Below the pieces are notes generated by a model. The model was given only the letters and a program-made list of their open reading frames with translations. It ran no database searches and had not been told where the DNA came from. A program made the translations under genes and the position numbers. Positions 26,151-35,331 of a stretch of 64,000 nt of DNA are shown here, one piece after another (position 1 is the first letter of the stretch; each line of letters opens with the position of its first letter). Source of the stretch: Mucilaginibacter pankratovii (GTDB lineage: Bacteria > Bacteroidota > Bacteroidia > Sphingobacteriales > Sphingobacteriaceae); the NCBI RefSeq assembly GCF_014773265.1, contig NZ_JACWMY010000006.1, forward strand, positions 1 through 64,000, written 5' to 3'.

Positions 26151-27533
26151 TCAGCACAGTTGATACTCAGGCGTTGATACCAGTTCTATTACCAATGCTT
26201 TTGTATCATTGGTTTTATTTATGATCTCCGTAACGCTGCTTGTTAGCGCAGGCGCCAGTATCGTTTGCGCAATGGTTGTTTTGCTTGCGCTTTTAGGGAT
26301 GCTTTTAAAAAATCTGTCCCAATCCACTTCTGCTTGTACTTTTGTGGTTACCGCTTGTTTTTGATTGCGCGTGGTGGCTATAAACGCCTCGTCTTCGGGG
26401 TCAACCTTGCCACTAAACTCAATTACGCCGCCGTTTAACACGGTTGACGGGATCTTGATGCGATACATCAGCGATGAGCTGTCTATCCAATTTTTGCCGC
26501 CAGGCCAGCCAGCTACGTTTGGCGGATAAAATAGTACCTGGCCTAATGCCCGCTCAAATTGTAAAACCACATCGGGATTTTGATAGGTGATATAAAACTG
26601 CCTGTTAAGCCCCACAATGAATTCAACGGGGGCTTTTATCAGGTTGCCGGTATTTTTATCGGCATAAAACCAATCGGCGGTAAAAACAAACTCCAACAGT
26701 GGCTTTATCTCATAATTGTTGCTGTAAAACACATCGGCCATTGCGTTTATATGCAAAGCATCCGGCACTTCGTTTACAAAGTATTTGTACAATTTAGTGC
26801 AAATGAAACGGGCCGTCTCTTTCTTAGTTAGCAATATGTTGATGATATCCTCGCCGCCGAAATTGCCGGTATTGCCTAAAAAGGTTTTTTGCCCGGTATC
26901 GTGCAAAGCAGGCCGGGCAACAAAGCTGCCTTCCTTATTAAAGCCCCAGCCCGTAAAGGCCCTTGCCGATTCTTTTACATCTTGTTCGGTATAATTGCCG
27001 CGGCCAATAGTAAAAAGCTCCATCAGCTCGCGCGCGAAATTTTCGTTAGGGTGGTTTTTCTGGTTTTGCTGGTTATTTAAAAACTGTAGCATAGCCGGGG
27101 CTTTGGATACCCCCATCAGCAGCGTTTTAAAATTGCCAATAGCATTACTGCGCTGAATATTATTCAGCTGCTGTGCATACCAGGCATTTGGAGTACGGCA
27201 AGCAAAATGGTTATGCCAAAATAACGTCATCTTCTCCCTGAGCTGGGCATCGCTGGTACTCATCTTGTTTACCCAATCGATATTGAGGGCTTTTTCCTGC
27301 TGCCGCTGCTCCTGTAAAAACATCTTTTTGGTGCCTTCGTTTGCCAGCAGGAAATTCTTATAGCTAATGTTTCCTGCTATAATATTGGCGGGGCTGATAT
27401 CTTCGGATGCCTTAAACAAACCGGCTACGGCCTCCTTAACAGATAAGTTTTCTGCCTGCTTCAACTCCTCAAAACGAATGCCGAAACTCGCCCGGGCGTA
27501 TAAATGCCGGATATGCTTTATATTGCTTACCAT
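26151..27533 (-). CDS. DUF1800 family protein
   Basis: A 460-residue DUF1800 (PF08811) protein. Typical segments are HLYARASFGIRFEEL near the start, LREKMTLFWHNHFACR, NFARELMELFTIGRGNYTEQDVKESARAFTGW (given here in parts: ARELMELFTIGRG and EQDVKESARAFTGW), and FYPPNVAGWPGGKNWIDSSS. No clear signal peptide is present. It is the first gene of a two-gene minus-strand unit with the DUF1501 gene, 102 nt apart. Function is unknown; the conserved pairing suggests a surface or periplasmic complex. Confidence 0.9.
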   Translation of the reverse strand: MVSNIKHIRHLYARASFGIRFEELKQAENLSVKEAVAGLFKASEDISPANIIAGNISYKNFLLANEGTKKMFLQEQRQQEKALNIDWVNKMSTSDAQLREKMTLFWHNHFACRTPNAWYAQQLNNIQRSNAIGNFKTLLMGVSKAPAMLQFLNNQQNQKNHPNENFARELMELFTIGRGNYTEQDVKESARAFTGWGFNKEGSFVARPALHDTGQKTFLGNTGNFGGEDIINILLTKKETARFICTKLYKYFVNEVPDALHINAMADVFYSNNYEIKPLLEFVFTADWFYADKNTGNLIKAPVEFIVGLNRQFYITYQNPDVVLQFERALGQVLFYPPNVAGWPGGKNWIDSSSLMYRIKIPSTVLNGGVIEFSGKVDPEDEAFIATTRNQKQAVTTKVQAEVDWDRFFKSIPKSASKTTIAQTILAPALTSSVTEIINKTNDTKALVIELVSTPEYQLC

Positions 27534-27650
27534 GTACTTATGACAAGTGGGGGCCGATAGGGTTTAATTTATTTTAATTAAAAAACGTTCGAGCTGTAAA
27601 AGTATCAAAAGCGCGTGTTATATTCGTGTGGCCTAATCCTAATTAGCTAT

Positions 27651-29570
27651 ATGATCAAAACCTTTACCCTCATTCTGGCTTGTGCAATTACCTTTACTGT
27701 TAAAGCGCAAACCACCCCGGCAACCCAACCTTTCGGCAAAATTGATAAAGCCGACCTCGAACTAAAATCATGTGATTTTGAGAAGGACGCAAACGCGATG
27801 ATCCTTTTCAATAAAGCCGAGGTTTATTATGACCAGCAAGCCAACATTGTATCTAACCGGCACAGGCGCACAAAAATATTTAATACCAACGCAAAAGATG
27901 AAGGCAACGTCCGCATAGAATACTATAGCGCAAACCGCATGCAATACATTACCGGTTTGCAGGCCCAAACCATCAACCTGAATAACGGAAATATAGAGAT
28001 TATAAAAGTTGATAAAAAGCAAATATTTACCGAAGTGGTCGACAAAAACCATTCGGCGCTTGTTTTTTCCTTCCCTAACGTACAGCCCGGCTCGGTACTG
28101 GAGTATAAATATACCGTTACCGATCAAAGATTCTGGAACTTTCCGGATTGGTATTTTCAAGGCGATCTGCCTAACCGCTACAGTGAGCTAAAAACTAACA
28201 TACACGAGTTGCTCTATTTTAAAAACCTCGAAAACAGAGTGCAGCCCTACGCGGTAGATAAAACCGATGGCAGCAACACCAGGACCCGGGCCATTGCCAA
28301 TATACCGTCTATCCCTGATGAACCTTTTATGACTACAAAGGCTGATAACGCGCAACGGTTACTTTTTCAACTGCTTAGTATAAAAGGAGGATTTTCGCAA
28401 AACTTTTCGGATACCTGGGCTAAAGTAGGCGCCGATATGATGGATGATGAGGAGCTCGGGGGCCAACTGGGTAAAAAATTAACCGGCGAAGAAGTTATTA
28501 TAGCCAAGGCTAAGGCCATGAAAACCGATGACGAAAAGATAGCCTACATATTTGCTGAAGTAAAAAACACCATGAAGTGGAACGAGCGCTATGAAAAGTA
28601 CGCCGAAGATGGTGTAAGTAAAGCATGGGAAAAGAAAACCGGTTCATCGGGCGAGATGAATATGATGGTTTGCCATTTGCTGAAAAAAGCGGGCGTTAAG
28701 GTGTACCCCATGTTAACCAGTACACGAAGCAACGGGAAGGTAAACCCGGGCTATCCAAACAGTTACCAATTCAATAATGTTGTAGCATACATCCCGGTTG
28801 ATAGCACAAAACAATATGTGCTGGATGCCAGCAATAAATACAATTTATATAACCAGGTGCCCGCTAACCTGCTCAATACTTTCGGGCTGGCAATGAATAA
28901 GGATGCCAACAGTTACGAGATGATCTTTCTGCAAAATGAAAACCCAATAAAGCAGTTTGTTTTGGTTAATGCGGAGATAAAACCCGATAGTAAGGTAACC
29001 GGTACTGCCAGCCTTGTTAACTATGGCTATAAAAAAGTAAATGCTGTAGAAAAGTATAAAACCGCCGGAGAAAAAAAATATATAGACTATTTAAGGGATG
29101 ATAACAACAGCCTGAAAATATCAAATATCAAGATGGAAGATATGGATATTGATACGCTGCCGTTGAAACAATCCATGGATTTTAACCTGGATCTTACCGG
29201 GTCTGACGATAACTACATTTACTTAAACCCCAATGTGTTGGGTGCCGCCAAAACCAGTCCCTTTTTAAGTACAAACCGCTTTACCGATATCGACTTTGGT
29301 TATCGCAATGGTTTTACGCTGGTTGGCAGATATAAAATACCTGCCGGATACAAGGTAGAATCGCTGCCAAAAAGTGCCAGCATGGCTATGCCCGATGCCA
29401 GCATAACTTTTAGGCGGATAATTGCAGAACAAGATGGCACGATAGCGGTACGTTACGTGATAGATAGCAAAAAATCGATTTTTTTTAAGGAAGACTATCC
29501 CGATTTTCATGAGTTTTATAAGCGCATGTACGAAATGATGAATGAACAGATCGTTTTAAAAAAATCTTAA
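27651..29570 (+). CDS. DUF3857/transglutaminase-fold exported protein lacking catalytic residues
   Basis: A 639-residue exported protein from ATG 27651 (signal MIKTFTLILACAITFTVKA); an upstream in-frame start at 27615 adds 12 unlikely residues. The DUF3857 domain (about 40-200) contains RHRRTKIFN and FSFPNVQPGSVLEYKYTV. A transglutaminase-like domain (about 275-390) follows. The position that is GDC in the neighbouring paralogue reads KTGSSGEMNMMV, and the paralogue's FNHEI reads FNNVVAY; only the Asp of YVLDASN remains. It is therefore probably a non-enzymatic member. The paralogous gene follows after 2 nt, a duplicated pair in one transcript. Confidence 0.88.
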   Translation: MIKTFTLILACAITFTVKAQTTPATQPFGKIDKADLELKSCDFEKDANAMILFNKAEVYYDQQANIVSNRHRRTKIFNTNAKDEGNVRIEYYSANRMQYITGLQAQTINLNNGNIEIIKVDKKQIFTEVVDKNHSALVFSFPNVQPGSVLEYKYTVTDQRFWNFPDWYFQGDLPNRYSELKTNIHELLYFKNLENRVQPYAVDKTDGSNTRTRAIANIPSIPDEPFMTTKADNAQRLLFQLLSIKGGFSQNFSDTWAKVGADMMDDEELGGQLGKKLTGEEVIIAKAKAMKTDDEKIAYIFAEVKNTMKWNERYEKYAEDGVSKAWEKKTGSSGEMNMMVCHLLKKAGVKVYPMLTSTRSNGKVNPGYPNSYQFNNVVAYIPVDSTKQYVLDASNKYNLYNQVPANLLNTFGLAMNKDANSYEMIFLQNENPIKQFVLVNAEIKPDSKVTGTASLVNYGYKKVNAVEKYKTAGEKKYIDYLRDDNNSLKISNIKMEDMDIDTLPLKQSMDFNLDLTGSDDNYIYLNPNVLGAAKTSPFLSTNRFTDIDFGYRNGFTLVGRYKIPAGYKVESLPKSASMAMPDASITFRRIIAEQDGTIAVRYVIDSKKSIFFKEDYPDFHEFYKRMYEMMNEQIVLKKS

Positions 29571-29572
29571 AC

Positions 29573-31504
29573 ATGAAGATCTTTAAACATTTGTTGGCCC
29601 TGCTGGTATTGGGGTTTGGCTTTAATGGTTTTGCCATAGCGCAGGATAAAAAGATCCCGGCAGAACTGTATGTTGCTTCCACCATTCCCGATTCGTTAAA
29701 GGAAGACGCCAATTCGGTAGTGCGGTATTATATGGAAGAAATGATTGTGAAAGGCCCCGGCAAGGCTACCATGCAGGTGCACTCCATCATCACTATATTG
29801 AACGAAAAGGCTAATAACGAAGCAGAGGAAGTACTATCGTACAATAAAAAGTTCAGCTCGGTTGGGTCGTTCGAAATGAAGGTTTACAACGCGGCTGGCG
29901 TGATGATAAAGAAGTACAAAAAAAGCGAGATGTACGATCATTCCGCGGTTTCCGGCGAAACAATTGTAAGCGATGACCGCTTGCTCGTTATGTCGCACAC
30001 GGTGGCATCCTACCCCACAACGGTAGAGTTTATTTATGATGAGGATTATAAAAGCCTGATGGACCTTGGCCAGTGGACCATTCAGCACGACGAGCAATCC
30101 GTACAAAATTCATACTACCGGGTATCCATTGCCAATAACGCCGGTTTTAGGTATCTAACTAAAAATACCACCATTAAACCCGTTAAAACCTCGGCAGGCG
30201 TTACCGATAGCTACTTGTGGCAGGCATCCAACCTAAAGGCGATCAAATTAGAAGATGGGGCCGAGAGCTGGCAGGTATTACCCGCCATCTCCTTCGCTAC
30301 AAGTGATTTTGAGTATTACGGCATGCCGGGAAATATCAGCACCTGGCAAAACTTCGGCAAATGGATCCAGGCCCTTTATGCCGACGTAAGCACGCTGAGC
30401 CCGGCGCGGGTTGCCGAAATACAAAAAATGACCGAAGGCCTGAAAACAGATAAGGAAAAAGCAAAGTTTTTGTACGAGTATATGCAGCGCAATATGCGTT
30501 ATGTAAGCATCCAACTGGGTATTGGAGGTTTAAAGCCATTCCCGGCTGCTTTTGTAGATGAAAAAAAGTATGGCGATTGCAAGGCGCTCTCCAACTATAT
30601 GTACACGCTGCTAAAGGCGGTTAACATACAGTCCTATCATGCCATTATCAAAGGAGGCGAAAATGAGCAACCTGCAGATGTATCTTTCCCCGTAAACCAG
30701 TTTAACCACGAGATCCTCTGCATACCATTTAAGGGCGATACCACCTGGCTGGAGTGCACAAGCAGCACCGCCCCTTTTGGCAAGCTGGGCCCTTTTACCG
30801 AAAACCGCAACGCCCTGCTCGTTACCGAAGAGGGCGGTAAACTTGTAAATACACCTAAAAGTACAGGCGCCGATCACCAGTTTAAAAGCGAGGTGCATAT
30901 TGTGCTAAATGCCGATGGCGGTGCCAAAGCAAAACTAAAGCTTTTTAACACCGGTGAATACCGCTCGCAGTACATAGGCATTGCCGCCATGAAACTTGAT
31001 GACCAGAAGGAATACCTGATCCGTTTGCTCAATATGAAGCAGCCGTCTGCTTTGGAATTGGTACCTGCCGATGATAAGGACGGCGTAAAGGAAGTTGATA
31101 TAGAGCTTGTCTACGAGAAGTTTTGCGACATAGCCGCGGGGAACAAAAATTTCTACCGCCCGCGGGTGTTCGATCTTTGGCGCCTTACCGTGCCCGTTTT
31201 AGAGAAACGCAAAACTGATTTCTATTTTGATCATCCTTTGCAAAAATCCTGCGTTACCACGATAGACCTGCCCGCTGGTTTTGAGGTAGAAACCCTGCCA
31301 ACTAATCAATCATTAAAATTCAGCTACGGCAATTACGAGGTGAATTATGTTTACGATGCTGCAAAGAACCAGGTGGTAAGCACCGCGAAGTTTAATTTAA
31401 CCAGCCAGGTAGTGCCCGCGGCCAAGTACAACGAAATGCAGGTTTATATGGATGCCGTAGCCAAGGCGCAAAATAAAAAGCTGGTAATACGCAAGAAGGC
31501 ATAA
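29573..31504 (+). CDS. DUF3857/transglutaminase-domain exported protein
   Basis: A 643-residue paralogue of the preceding gene. The signal peptide is residues 1-23 (HLLALLVLGFGFNGFAIA). The DUF3857 domain is about 45-220 and a transglutaminase-like core lies around 290-410. The likely catalytic Cys is in KKYGDCKALSNYM, the His in FNHEILCIPF, and the third residue in TWLECTS (Glu in place of the usual Asp). A C-terminal beta-rich domain follows. Proteins of this type may cross-link or cleave peptides in the periplasm; the substrate is unknown. Its TAA stop (31502-31504) forms part of the -7 box of the next gene. Confidence 0.9.
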   Translation: MKIFKHLLALLVLGFGFNGFAIAQDKKIPAELYVASTIPDSLKEDANSVVRYYMEEMIVKGPGKATMQVHSIITILNEKANNEAEEVLSYNKKFSSVGSFEMKVYNAAGVMIKKYKKSEMYDHSAVSGETIVSDDRLLVMSHTVASYPTTVEFIYDEDYKSLMDLGQWTIQHDEQSVQNSYYRVSIANNAGFRYLTKNTTIKPVKTSAGVTDSYLWQASNLKAIKLEDGAESWQVLPAISFATSDFEYYGMPGNISTWQNFGKWIQALYADVSTLSPARVAEIQKMTEGLKTDKEKAKFLYEYMQRNMRYVSIQLGIGGLKPFPAAFVDEKKYGDCKALSNYMYTLLKAVNIQSYHAIIKGGENEQPADVSFPVNQFNHEILCIPFKGDTTWLECTSSTAPFGKLGPFTENRNALLVTEEGGKLVNTPKSTGADHQFKSEVHIVLNADGGAKAKLKLFNTGEYRSQYIGIAAMKLDDQKEYLIRLLNMKQPSALELVPADDKDGVKEVDIELVYEKFCDIAAGNKNFYRPRVFDLWRLTVPVLEKRKTDFYFDHPLQKSCVTTIDLPAGFEVETLPTNQSLKFSYGNYEVNYVYDAAKNQVVSTAKFNLTSQVVPAAKYNEMQVYMDAVAKAQNKKLVIRKKA

Positions 31505-31509
31505 ATTTG
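31502..31509 (+). promoter_or_regulatory. -7 box upstream of aat overlapping a stop codon
   Basis: TAAATTTG matches TAnnTTTG, ends 5 nt before ATG 31515, and contains the TAA stop of the preceding DUF3857 gene. No clear -33 TTTG was found 19-20 nt upstream, so support is moderate. Confidence 0.45.
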
Positions 31510-31514
31510 CCGCA

Positions 31515-32153
31515 ATGATTTTCAGGCTTGATGAGCGCATACTATTTCCCGACCCTGCACTTGCCGAAGAGGATGGCCTGCTGGCTGTAGGTGGCGACCT
31601 TTCTACCGAACGATTATTGCAAGCTTATGCCAATGGTATATTTCCCTGGTATAGTGAGGATGAACCCATTCTGTGGTTTTCGCCGCACCAGCGCTTTGTG
31701 CTTTTCCCCGATAGGTTAAAGATCTCCAAATCTATGCGCAAGGTGCTGAATGCCGGAACGTTTACCGTTACCACTAATAAATGCTTTGCTGATGTGATAG
31801 CCGCATGTTCGTCAGCCAGCCGCGAGGGGCAGGACGGTACCTGGATAACCGCCGATATGAAAGCCGCTTACATAAAACTGCACCGGCAGGGGTATGCCCA
31901 CTCGGTAGAAGTTTGGCAGGGCGGAGAACTGGTTGGCGGCCTCTATGGCATCAAAGCAGGTAATGTGTTCTGCGGCGAAAGCATGTTTAGCCGGGTAAGC
32001 AATGCCTCAAAAACAGCGCTCATCTGGTTGTGCCAAACAGGAAAATACAAGCTGATAGACTGCCAGGTTTATACAGAACACCTCGAAAGCATGGGCGCCG
32101 CCATGATAAGCCGCGAAGAATATATCAGCATGCTGCATAAATCCATTGCCTAA
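31515..32153 (+). CDS. aat: Leucyl/phenylalanyl-tRNA--protein transferase
   Basis: This enzyme transfers Leu or Phe from aminoacyl-tRNA to N-terminal Arg or Lys of proteins, marking them for ClpS/ClpAP degradation (N-degron pathway). It has 212 residues, normal for the family. Conserved segments are FPDPALAEEDGLLAVGGDLS, YANGIFPWYSEDEPILWFSP, DGTWITADMKAAYIKLH, GYAHSVEVW, GGLYGIKAGNVFCGESMFS and DCQVYTEHLESMGA. It sits between a DUF3857 gene (10 nt) and ruvC (20 nt), with its own apparent promoter box. Confidence 0.96.
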   Translation: MIFRLDERILFPDPALAEEDGLLAVGGDLSTERLLQAYANGIFPWYSEDEPILWFSPHQRFVLFPDRLKISKSMRKVLNAGTFTVTTNKCFADVIAACSSASREGQDGTWITADMKAAYIKLHRQGYAHSVEVWQGGELVGGLYGIKAGNVFCGESMFSRVSNASKTALIWLCQTGKYKLIDCQVYTEHLESMGAAMISREEYISMLHKSIA

Positions 32154-32157
32154 AGCT

Positions 32158-32165
32158 TAGTTTTG
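32158..32165 (+). promoter_or_regulatory. -7 box upstream of ruvC
   Basis: TAGTTTTG matches TAnnTTTG and ends 8 nt before the ruvC ATG at 32174. No good -33 element is visible, so it may only supplement transcription from upstream. Confidence 0.4.
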
Positions 32166-32173
32166 TAGCGCAG

Positions 32174-32758
32174 ATGGATGAACCTAACAACAAGGAACGT
32201 ATAATTTTAGGGATAGACCCGGGCACCGCCGTAATGGGTTACGGGCTGGTGCTGGAGAAAGGCCCCAAAATAGAACTGATAAGCCTTGGCGTGGTGAAGA
32301 TGGAAAAGATAGACGACCACATGCTGAAGCTGCAGCGCATCTTCGAGAAAACAGTGGCGCTTATAGATAATTACAAACCCGACTGCCTGGCCATCGAAGC
32401 GCCCTTTTACGGGAAAAACATCCAGGTGATGCTTAAGCTGGGCCGCGCCCAGGGAATGGCCATAGCTGCGGCGCTCTCCCGTAACATCGTAATTACCGAA
32501 TACGCACCCCGTAAAATAAAACAATCAATCACCGGCAACGGTAACGCTACCAAAGAGCAGGTTGCCGCCATGCTGCAAACCCTGCTGAAGTTTAAAGAAA
32601 CTCCCGATTTTTTAGATGCAACGGATGGTTTGGCCGTAGCCGTGTGCCACTCCTTTCAGCGCGTACCCATATCGGGCGGTAAAAGCAAAAAATCTTATTC
32701 GGGCTGGGATACCTTTGTGAAGGATAATGCCTCACGGGTAAAAAGTTCGTCCAAATAA
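32174..32758 (+). CDS. ruvC: Holliday junction endodeoxyribonuclease RuvC
   Basis: A dimeric nuclease that cuts Holliday junctions during recombinational repair. Its 194 residues carry the acidic active-site positions in ILGIDPGTAVMGYGLV (Asp near residue 13), LAIEAPFYGKN (Glu near 75), and the C-terminal DFLDATDGLAVAVCH (two Asp near 150). The tail is short and basic. ruvA and ruvB are not in this window, as is common in Bacteroidota, where ruvC is often separate. Confidence 0.96.
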   Translation: MDEPNNKERIILGIDPGTAVMGYGLVLEKGPKIELISLGVVKMEKIDDHMLKLQRIFEKTVALIDNYKPDCLAIEAPFYGKNIQVMLKLGRAQGMAIAAALSRNIVITEYAPRKIKQSITGNGNATKEQVAAMLQTLLKFKETPDFLDATDGLAVAVCHSFQRVPISGGKSKKSYSGWDTFVKDNASRVKSSSK

Positions 32759-32765
32759 CCCCATT

Positions 32766-32790
32766 ATTATTTATAATTATTCTAAATAAT
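32766..32790. promoter_or_regulatory. Fur-box-like palindrome 1 (iron-responsive operator candidate)
   Basis: A 12-1-12 inverted repeat with arms ATTATTTATAAT and ATTCTAAATAAT matches at 11 of 12 pairs. It overlaps the -33 element of the receptor promoter. The form TATTTAnAA...TTCTAAATA resembles Fur operators. Placement in front of a TonB siderophore receptor supports iron control by inference. Confidence 0.65.
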
Positions 32791-32821
32791 TTGGAACTAC
32801 AGTCAGCATGGTGTACTTTTG
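32790..32821 (+). promoter_or_regulatory. Promoter of the TonB receptor gene (TTTG-N20-TACTTTTG)
   Basis: TTTG at 32790-32793 and TACTTTTG at 32814-32821 are 20 nt apart, a good Bacteroidota promoter. Transcription would start near 32828, inside palindrome 2. A repressor bound to the two palindromes would cover both the -33 box and the start site. Confidence 0.7.
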
Positions 32822-32825
32822 ACGC

Positions 32826-32850
32826 ATTATTTATAATTAGTCTTAATAAA
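32826..32850. promoter_or_regulatory. Fur-box-like site 2, half-conserved
   Basis: It begins with the same 14 bp, ATTATTTATAATTA, as site 1, but the right arm (AGTCTTAATAAA) is degenerate. It ends directly at ATG 32851 and covers the predicted transcription start. Confidence 0.5.
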
Positions 32851-35328
32851 ATGATGCAATCCCGACCTATCTATTTTAAACTTTTCATAGCCATAGCTCT
32901 CATAGCAGCTTTAATAAATCCTCTAAATACATCGGCTCAGCAAGCACGCCGCGGCAGCGTTACAGGCAAAGTGTTAACCTCAAAAGGCGATTTGGCCGAA
33001 AACGTATCTGTAGGTTTAATAGGCACGGGCTTTGGTGGCACCACCAACAATGCAGGCGAGTTTTCTTTTAAAGCCGCGGCAGGTACCTATACCTTAATTA
33101 TTTCTTACGTGGGCGTTCAGCGCATAGAGGTGCCGGTTACCGTTGTGGCAGGCCAAACAACTACCGTTCCGCAAATAACTATCAATGCCAGCCTTTCGCA
33201 ATTGAGCGAGGTGAACGTTATTGCAAACCGCGCTAACCGTTTTACCCGTAAAATAAGCGTGGATGCTGCAAAGATCCCGCTGGCCAACTTAGAGAATGCA
33301 CAAAGCTACAGCACCATCACCAGCGAATTGCTTAAAGAGCAGCAGGTTTACAACGTAGAGGATGCTTTGCGTAATGTATCGGGCATACAAAAAATGTGGG
33401 ATGCTACCAACCGCGCAGGCGATGGCGGCGGCTACTTTACCTTACGTGGCTTTGTTACCCAAACCCGTTTGCGCAACGGTATTGCCGGTTTGGTAACCAG
33501 CGGTATAGATGCCATTAACATCGAAAAACTGGAAGTAATAAAGGGCCCTTCTGCTACTTTATTTGGCAGTGTAGTATCTTCATACGGCGGTTTAATAAAC
33601 AGGGTAACTAAAAAACCTTACGAAAGCTTTGGCTTAGAAATTGGCCACACGGTAGGTAACTATGATCTTAGCCGTACCTCTATTGATTTGAACACGCCGC
33701 TCGGCTCAAACGTTTCTTTCCGTTTAAATACCGCTTATAATTACGAAGGCAGCTTTCAAAACTATGGTAAAAGCCGCTCTTTTGCTGCTATGCCAAGCCT
33801 GGCCATTAAAGCAAACGATAAATTATCTTTCTTATTAGAGGCAGAAGTGTATGCCGGCCGTAACTCTGCCAAACCTTTCTTCTTCTTTTATAATACCCCG
33901 AAGGATATGGGCATAACCGATGTTAGTCAGCTCAATATCGATTACAAGAACGCATACTCAAACGATAACATCACATCTTACTCCCGCAGCTCAAACTACT
34001 ATGCGGAAGCTAAGTACAAGTTCTCTGATAAGCTTACGTCACAAACTGTTTTTTCAAATACCCACAGTTTTTCTAACGGCCCAAGCCCTTATTATTACCT
34101 AATTACAGATGAAACAGCTGTTGCGCTTGATCCGTCTAAACCAAATTTGCCGGGTAACAATAACTACATTTTCCGTAACGACCAGTCTACCGCCGACAGT
34201 AAATTCGCGGCTACCGAGATCCAGGAAAATATCAACGGCGACTTTAACATTGGCGGTATGCGCCACCGTTTTGTGGTTGGTTTAGATTTCCAGCGCCAAA
34301 ACTCACGCCAGATCTATTACGGCAACCAATACGGTATAGCGCCGATTAACGACCCGTCGTTTGATTACGGCGCGTTTAACAAACAATTGGTTGATGCTAC
34401 TGTAGCGGCTAACCCGCTTACCAATGCAAATACCTATCCCTACATCTACCGTACTAATACTTACAGTGCCTACGCATCAGATGTTATCAATCTAACCGAA
34501 ACCTTGATCGCTTCGATAGGTGCCCGTGTAGATAACTACCAAAATAAAGGTTCTTACCTGCTGGATGGTACGCAATCATCAAAGCCGTTTAATCAAACAG
34601 CATTTTCGCCAAAATTCGGCCTGATATTTCAGCCGGTTAAAGACCAGGTATCGTTGTTTGCCAACTACCAAAACGGTTTCTCTAACCCGGGTTTATTCAC
34701 CAACGCTAGCAACGAATCCGTAATAGCAAAGCTGCAAAACGCCAACCAGGCAGAAGGTGGTGTTAAACTTTCTTTGTTTGACGGTAAATTGAACAGTACG
34801 CTGAGCTACTACCGCATAAAGGTTACCAACACCCTACGTTCTATAGCGGGCTTACCGTACTTTGCCCAGGTGCAGGATGGTACCCAGGTGAGCAAAGGCT
34901 TCGAGGCTGAAGTAATTGCTAATCCTATCCTCTCTGTGAACATCGTAGCCGGTTTTGCTTACAACGATTCTAAGTACACAGGCGGCGACGCTTCTATCAT
35001 CGGCTACCGTCCAAATACGGCAGGTTCGCCTTACATGGCTAACTTTTACGTGAGCTACCGCCTGCCCGAGAGCGCCATTAAAGGTTTGGGTATCGGTTTC
35101 GGTGGCAATTATGTAAGCAAAAACAAGATCATCAACAGCGCTGCAGAAGGTACTTTCTCGTTGCCTGCCTACACTATCCTCAACAGCAACCTGTTTTACG
35201 ATAAAGCAAAATACCGCTTTGGCTTAGCCGTAAATAACCTGGCCAACAAACGTTACTATACAGGTTATACCACTATTAACCCACAGCGTTTACGCCAGGT
35301 GGTTTTAAGCGCCAATTACAAATTTTAA
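32851..35328 (+). CDS. TonB-dependent siderophore receptor
   Basis: A 826-residue outer-membrane receptor from ATG 32851; an in-frame TTG at 32791 is rejected because it would overlap the promoter. The signal peptide is about residues 1-30 (FIAIALIAALINPLNTSAQ). A carboxypeptidase-regulatory-like domain (about 35-115, GSVTGKVLTSKGDLAENV) precedes the plug domain (about 125-240, VEDALRNVSGIQKMWDATNR, IEKLEVIKGPSATLFGS). The 22-strand barrel ends RLRQVVLSANYKF. A ferrichrome/coprogen-type ferric siderophore is the usual cargo for this subgroup. It is followed 4 nt later by a PepSY membrane protein, and two Fur-like sites lie upstream, consistent with iron regulation. Confidence 0.93.
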   Translation: MMQSRPIYFKLFIAIALIAALINPLNTSAQQARRGSVTGKVLTSKGDLAENVSVGLIGTGFGGTTNNAGEFSFKAAAGTYTLIISYVGVQRIEVPVTVVAGQTTTVPQITINASLSQLSEVNVIANRANRFTRKISVDAAKIPLANLENAQSYSTITSELLKEQQVYNVEDALRNVSGIQKMWDATNRAGDGGGYFTLRGFVTQTRLRNGIAGLVTSGIDAINIEKLEVIKGPSATLFGSVVSSYGGLINRVTKKPYESFGLEIGHTVGNYDLSRTSIDLNTPLGSNVSFRLNTAYNYEGSFQNYGKSRSFAAMPSLAIKANDKLSFLLEAEVYAGRNSAKPFFFFYNTPKDMGITDVSQLNIDYKNAYSNDNITSYSRSSNYYAEAKYKFSDKLTSQTVFSNTHSFSNGPSPYYYLITDETAVALDPSKPNLPGNNNYIFRNDQSTADSKFAATEIQENINGDFNIGGMRHRFVVGLDFQRQNSRQIYYGNQYGIAPINDPSFDYGAFNKQLVDATVAANPLTNANTYPYIYRTNTYSAYASDVINLTETLIASIGARVDNYQNKGSYLLDGTQSSKPFNQTAFSPKFGLIFQPVKDQVSLFANYQNGFSNPGLFTNASNESVIAKLQNANQAEGGVKLSLFDGKLNSTLSYYRIKVTNTLRSIAGLPYFAQVQDGTQVSKGFEAEVIANPILSVNIVAGFAYNDSKYTGGDASIIGYRPNTAGSPYMANFYVSYRLPESAIKGLGIGFGGNYVSKNKIINSAAEGTFSLPAYTILNSNLFYDKAKYRFGLAVNNLANKRYYTGYTTINPQRLRQVVLSANYKF

Positions 35329-35331
35329 AGC

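Noticed and set aside
32791-32850. 20-residue N-terminal extension of the TonB receptor
   Set aside because: The extension would lie over the promoter and operators; the signal peptide begins at ATG 32851.
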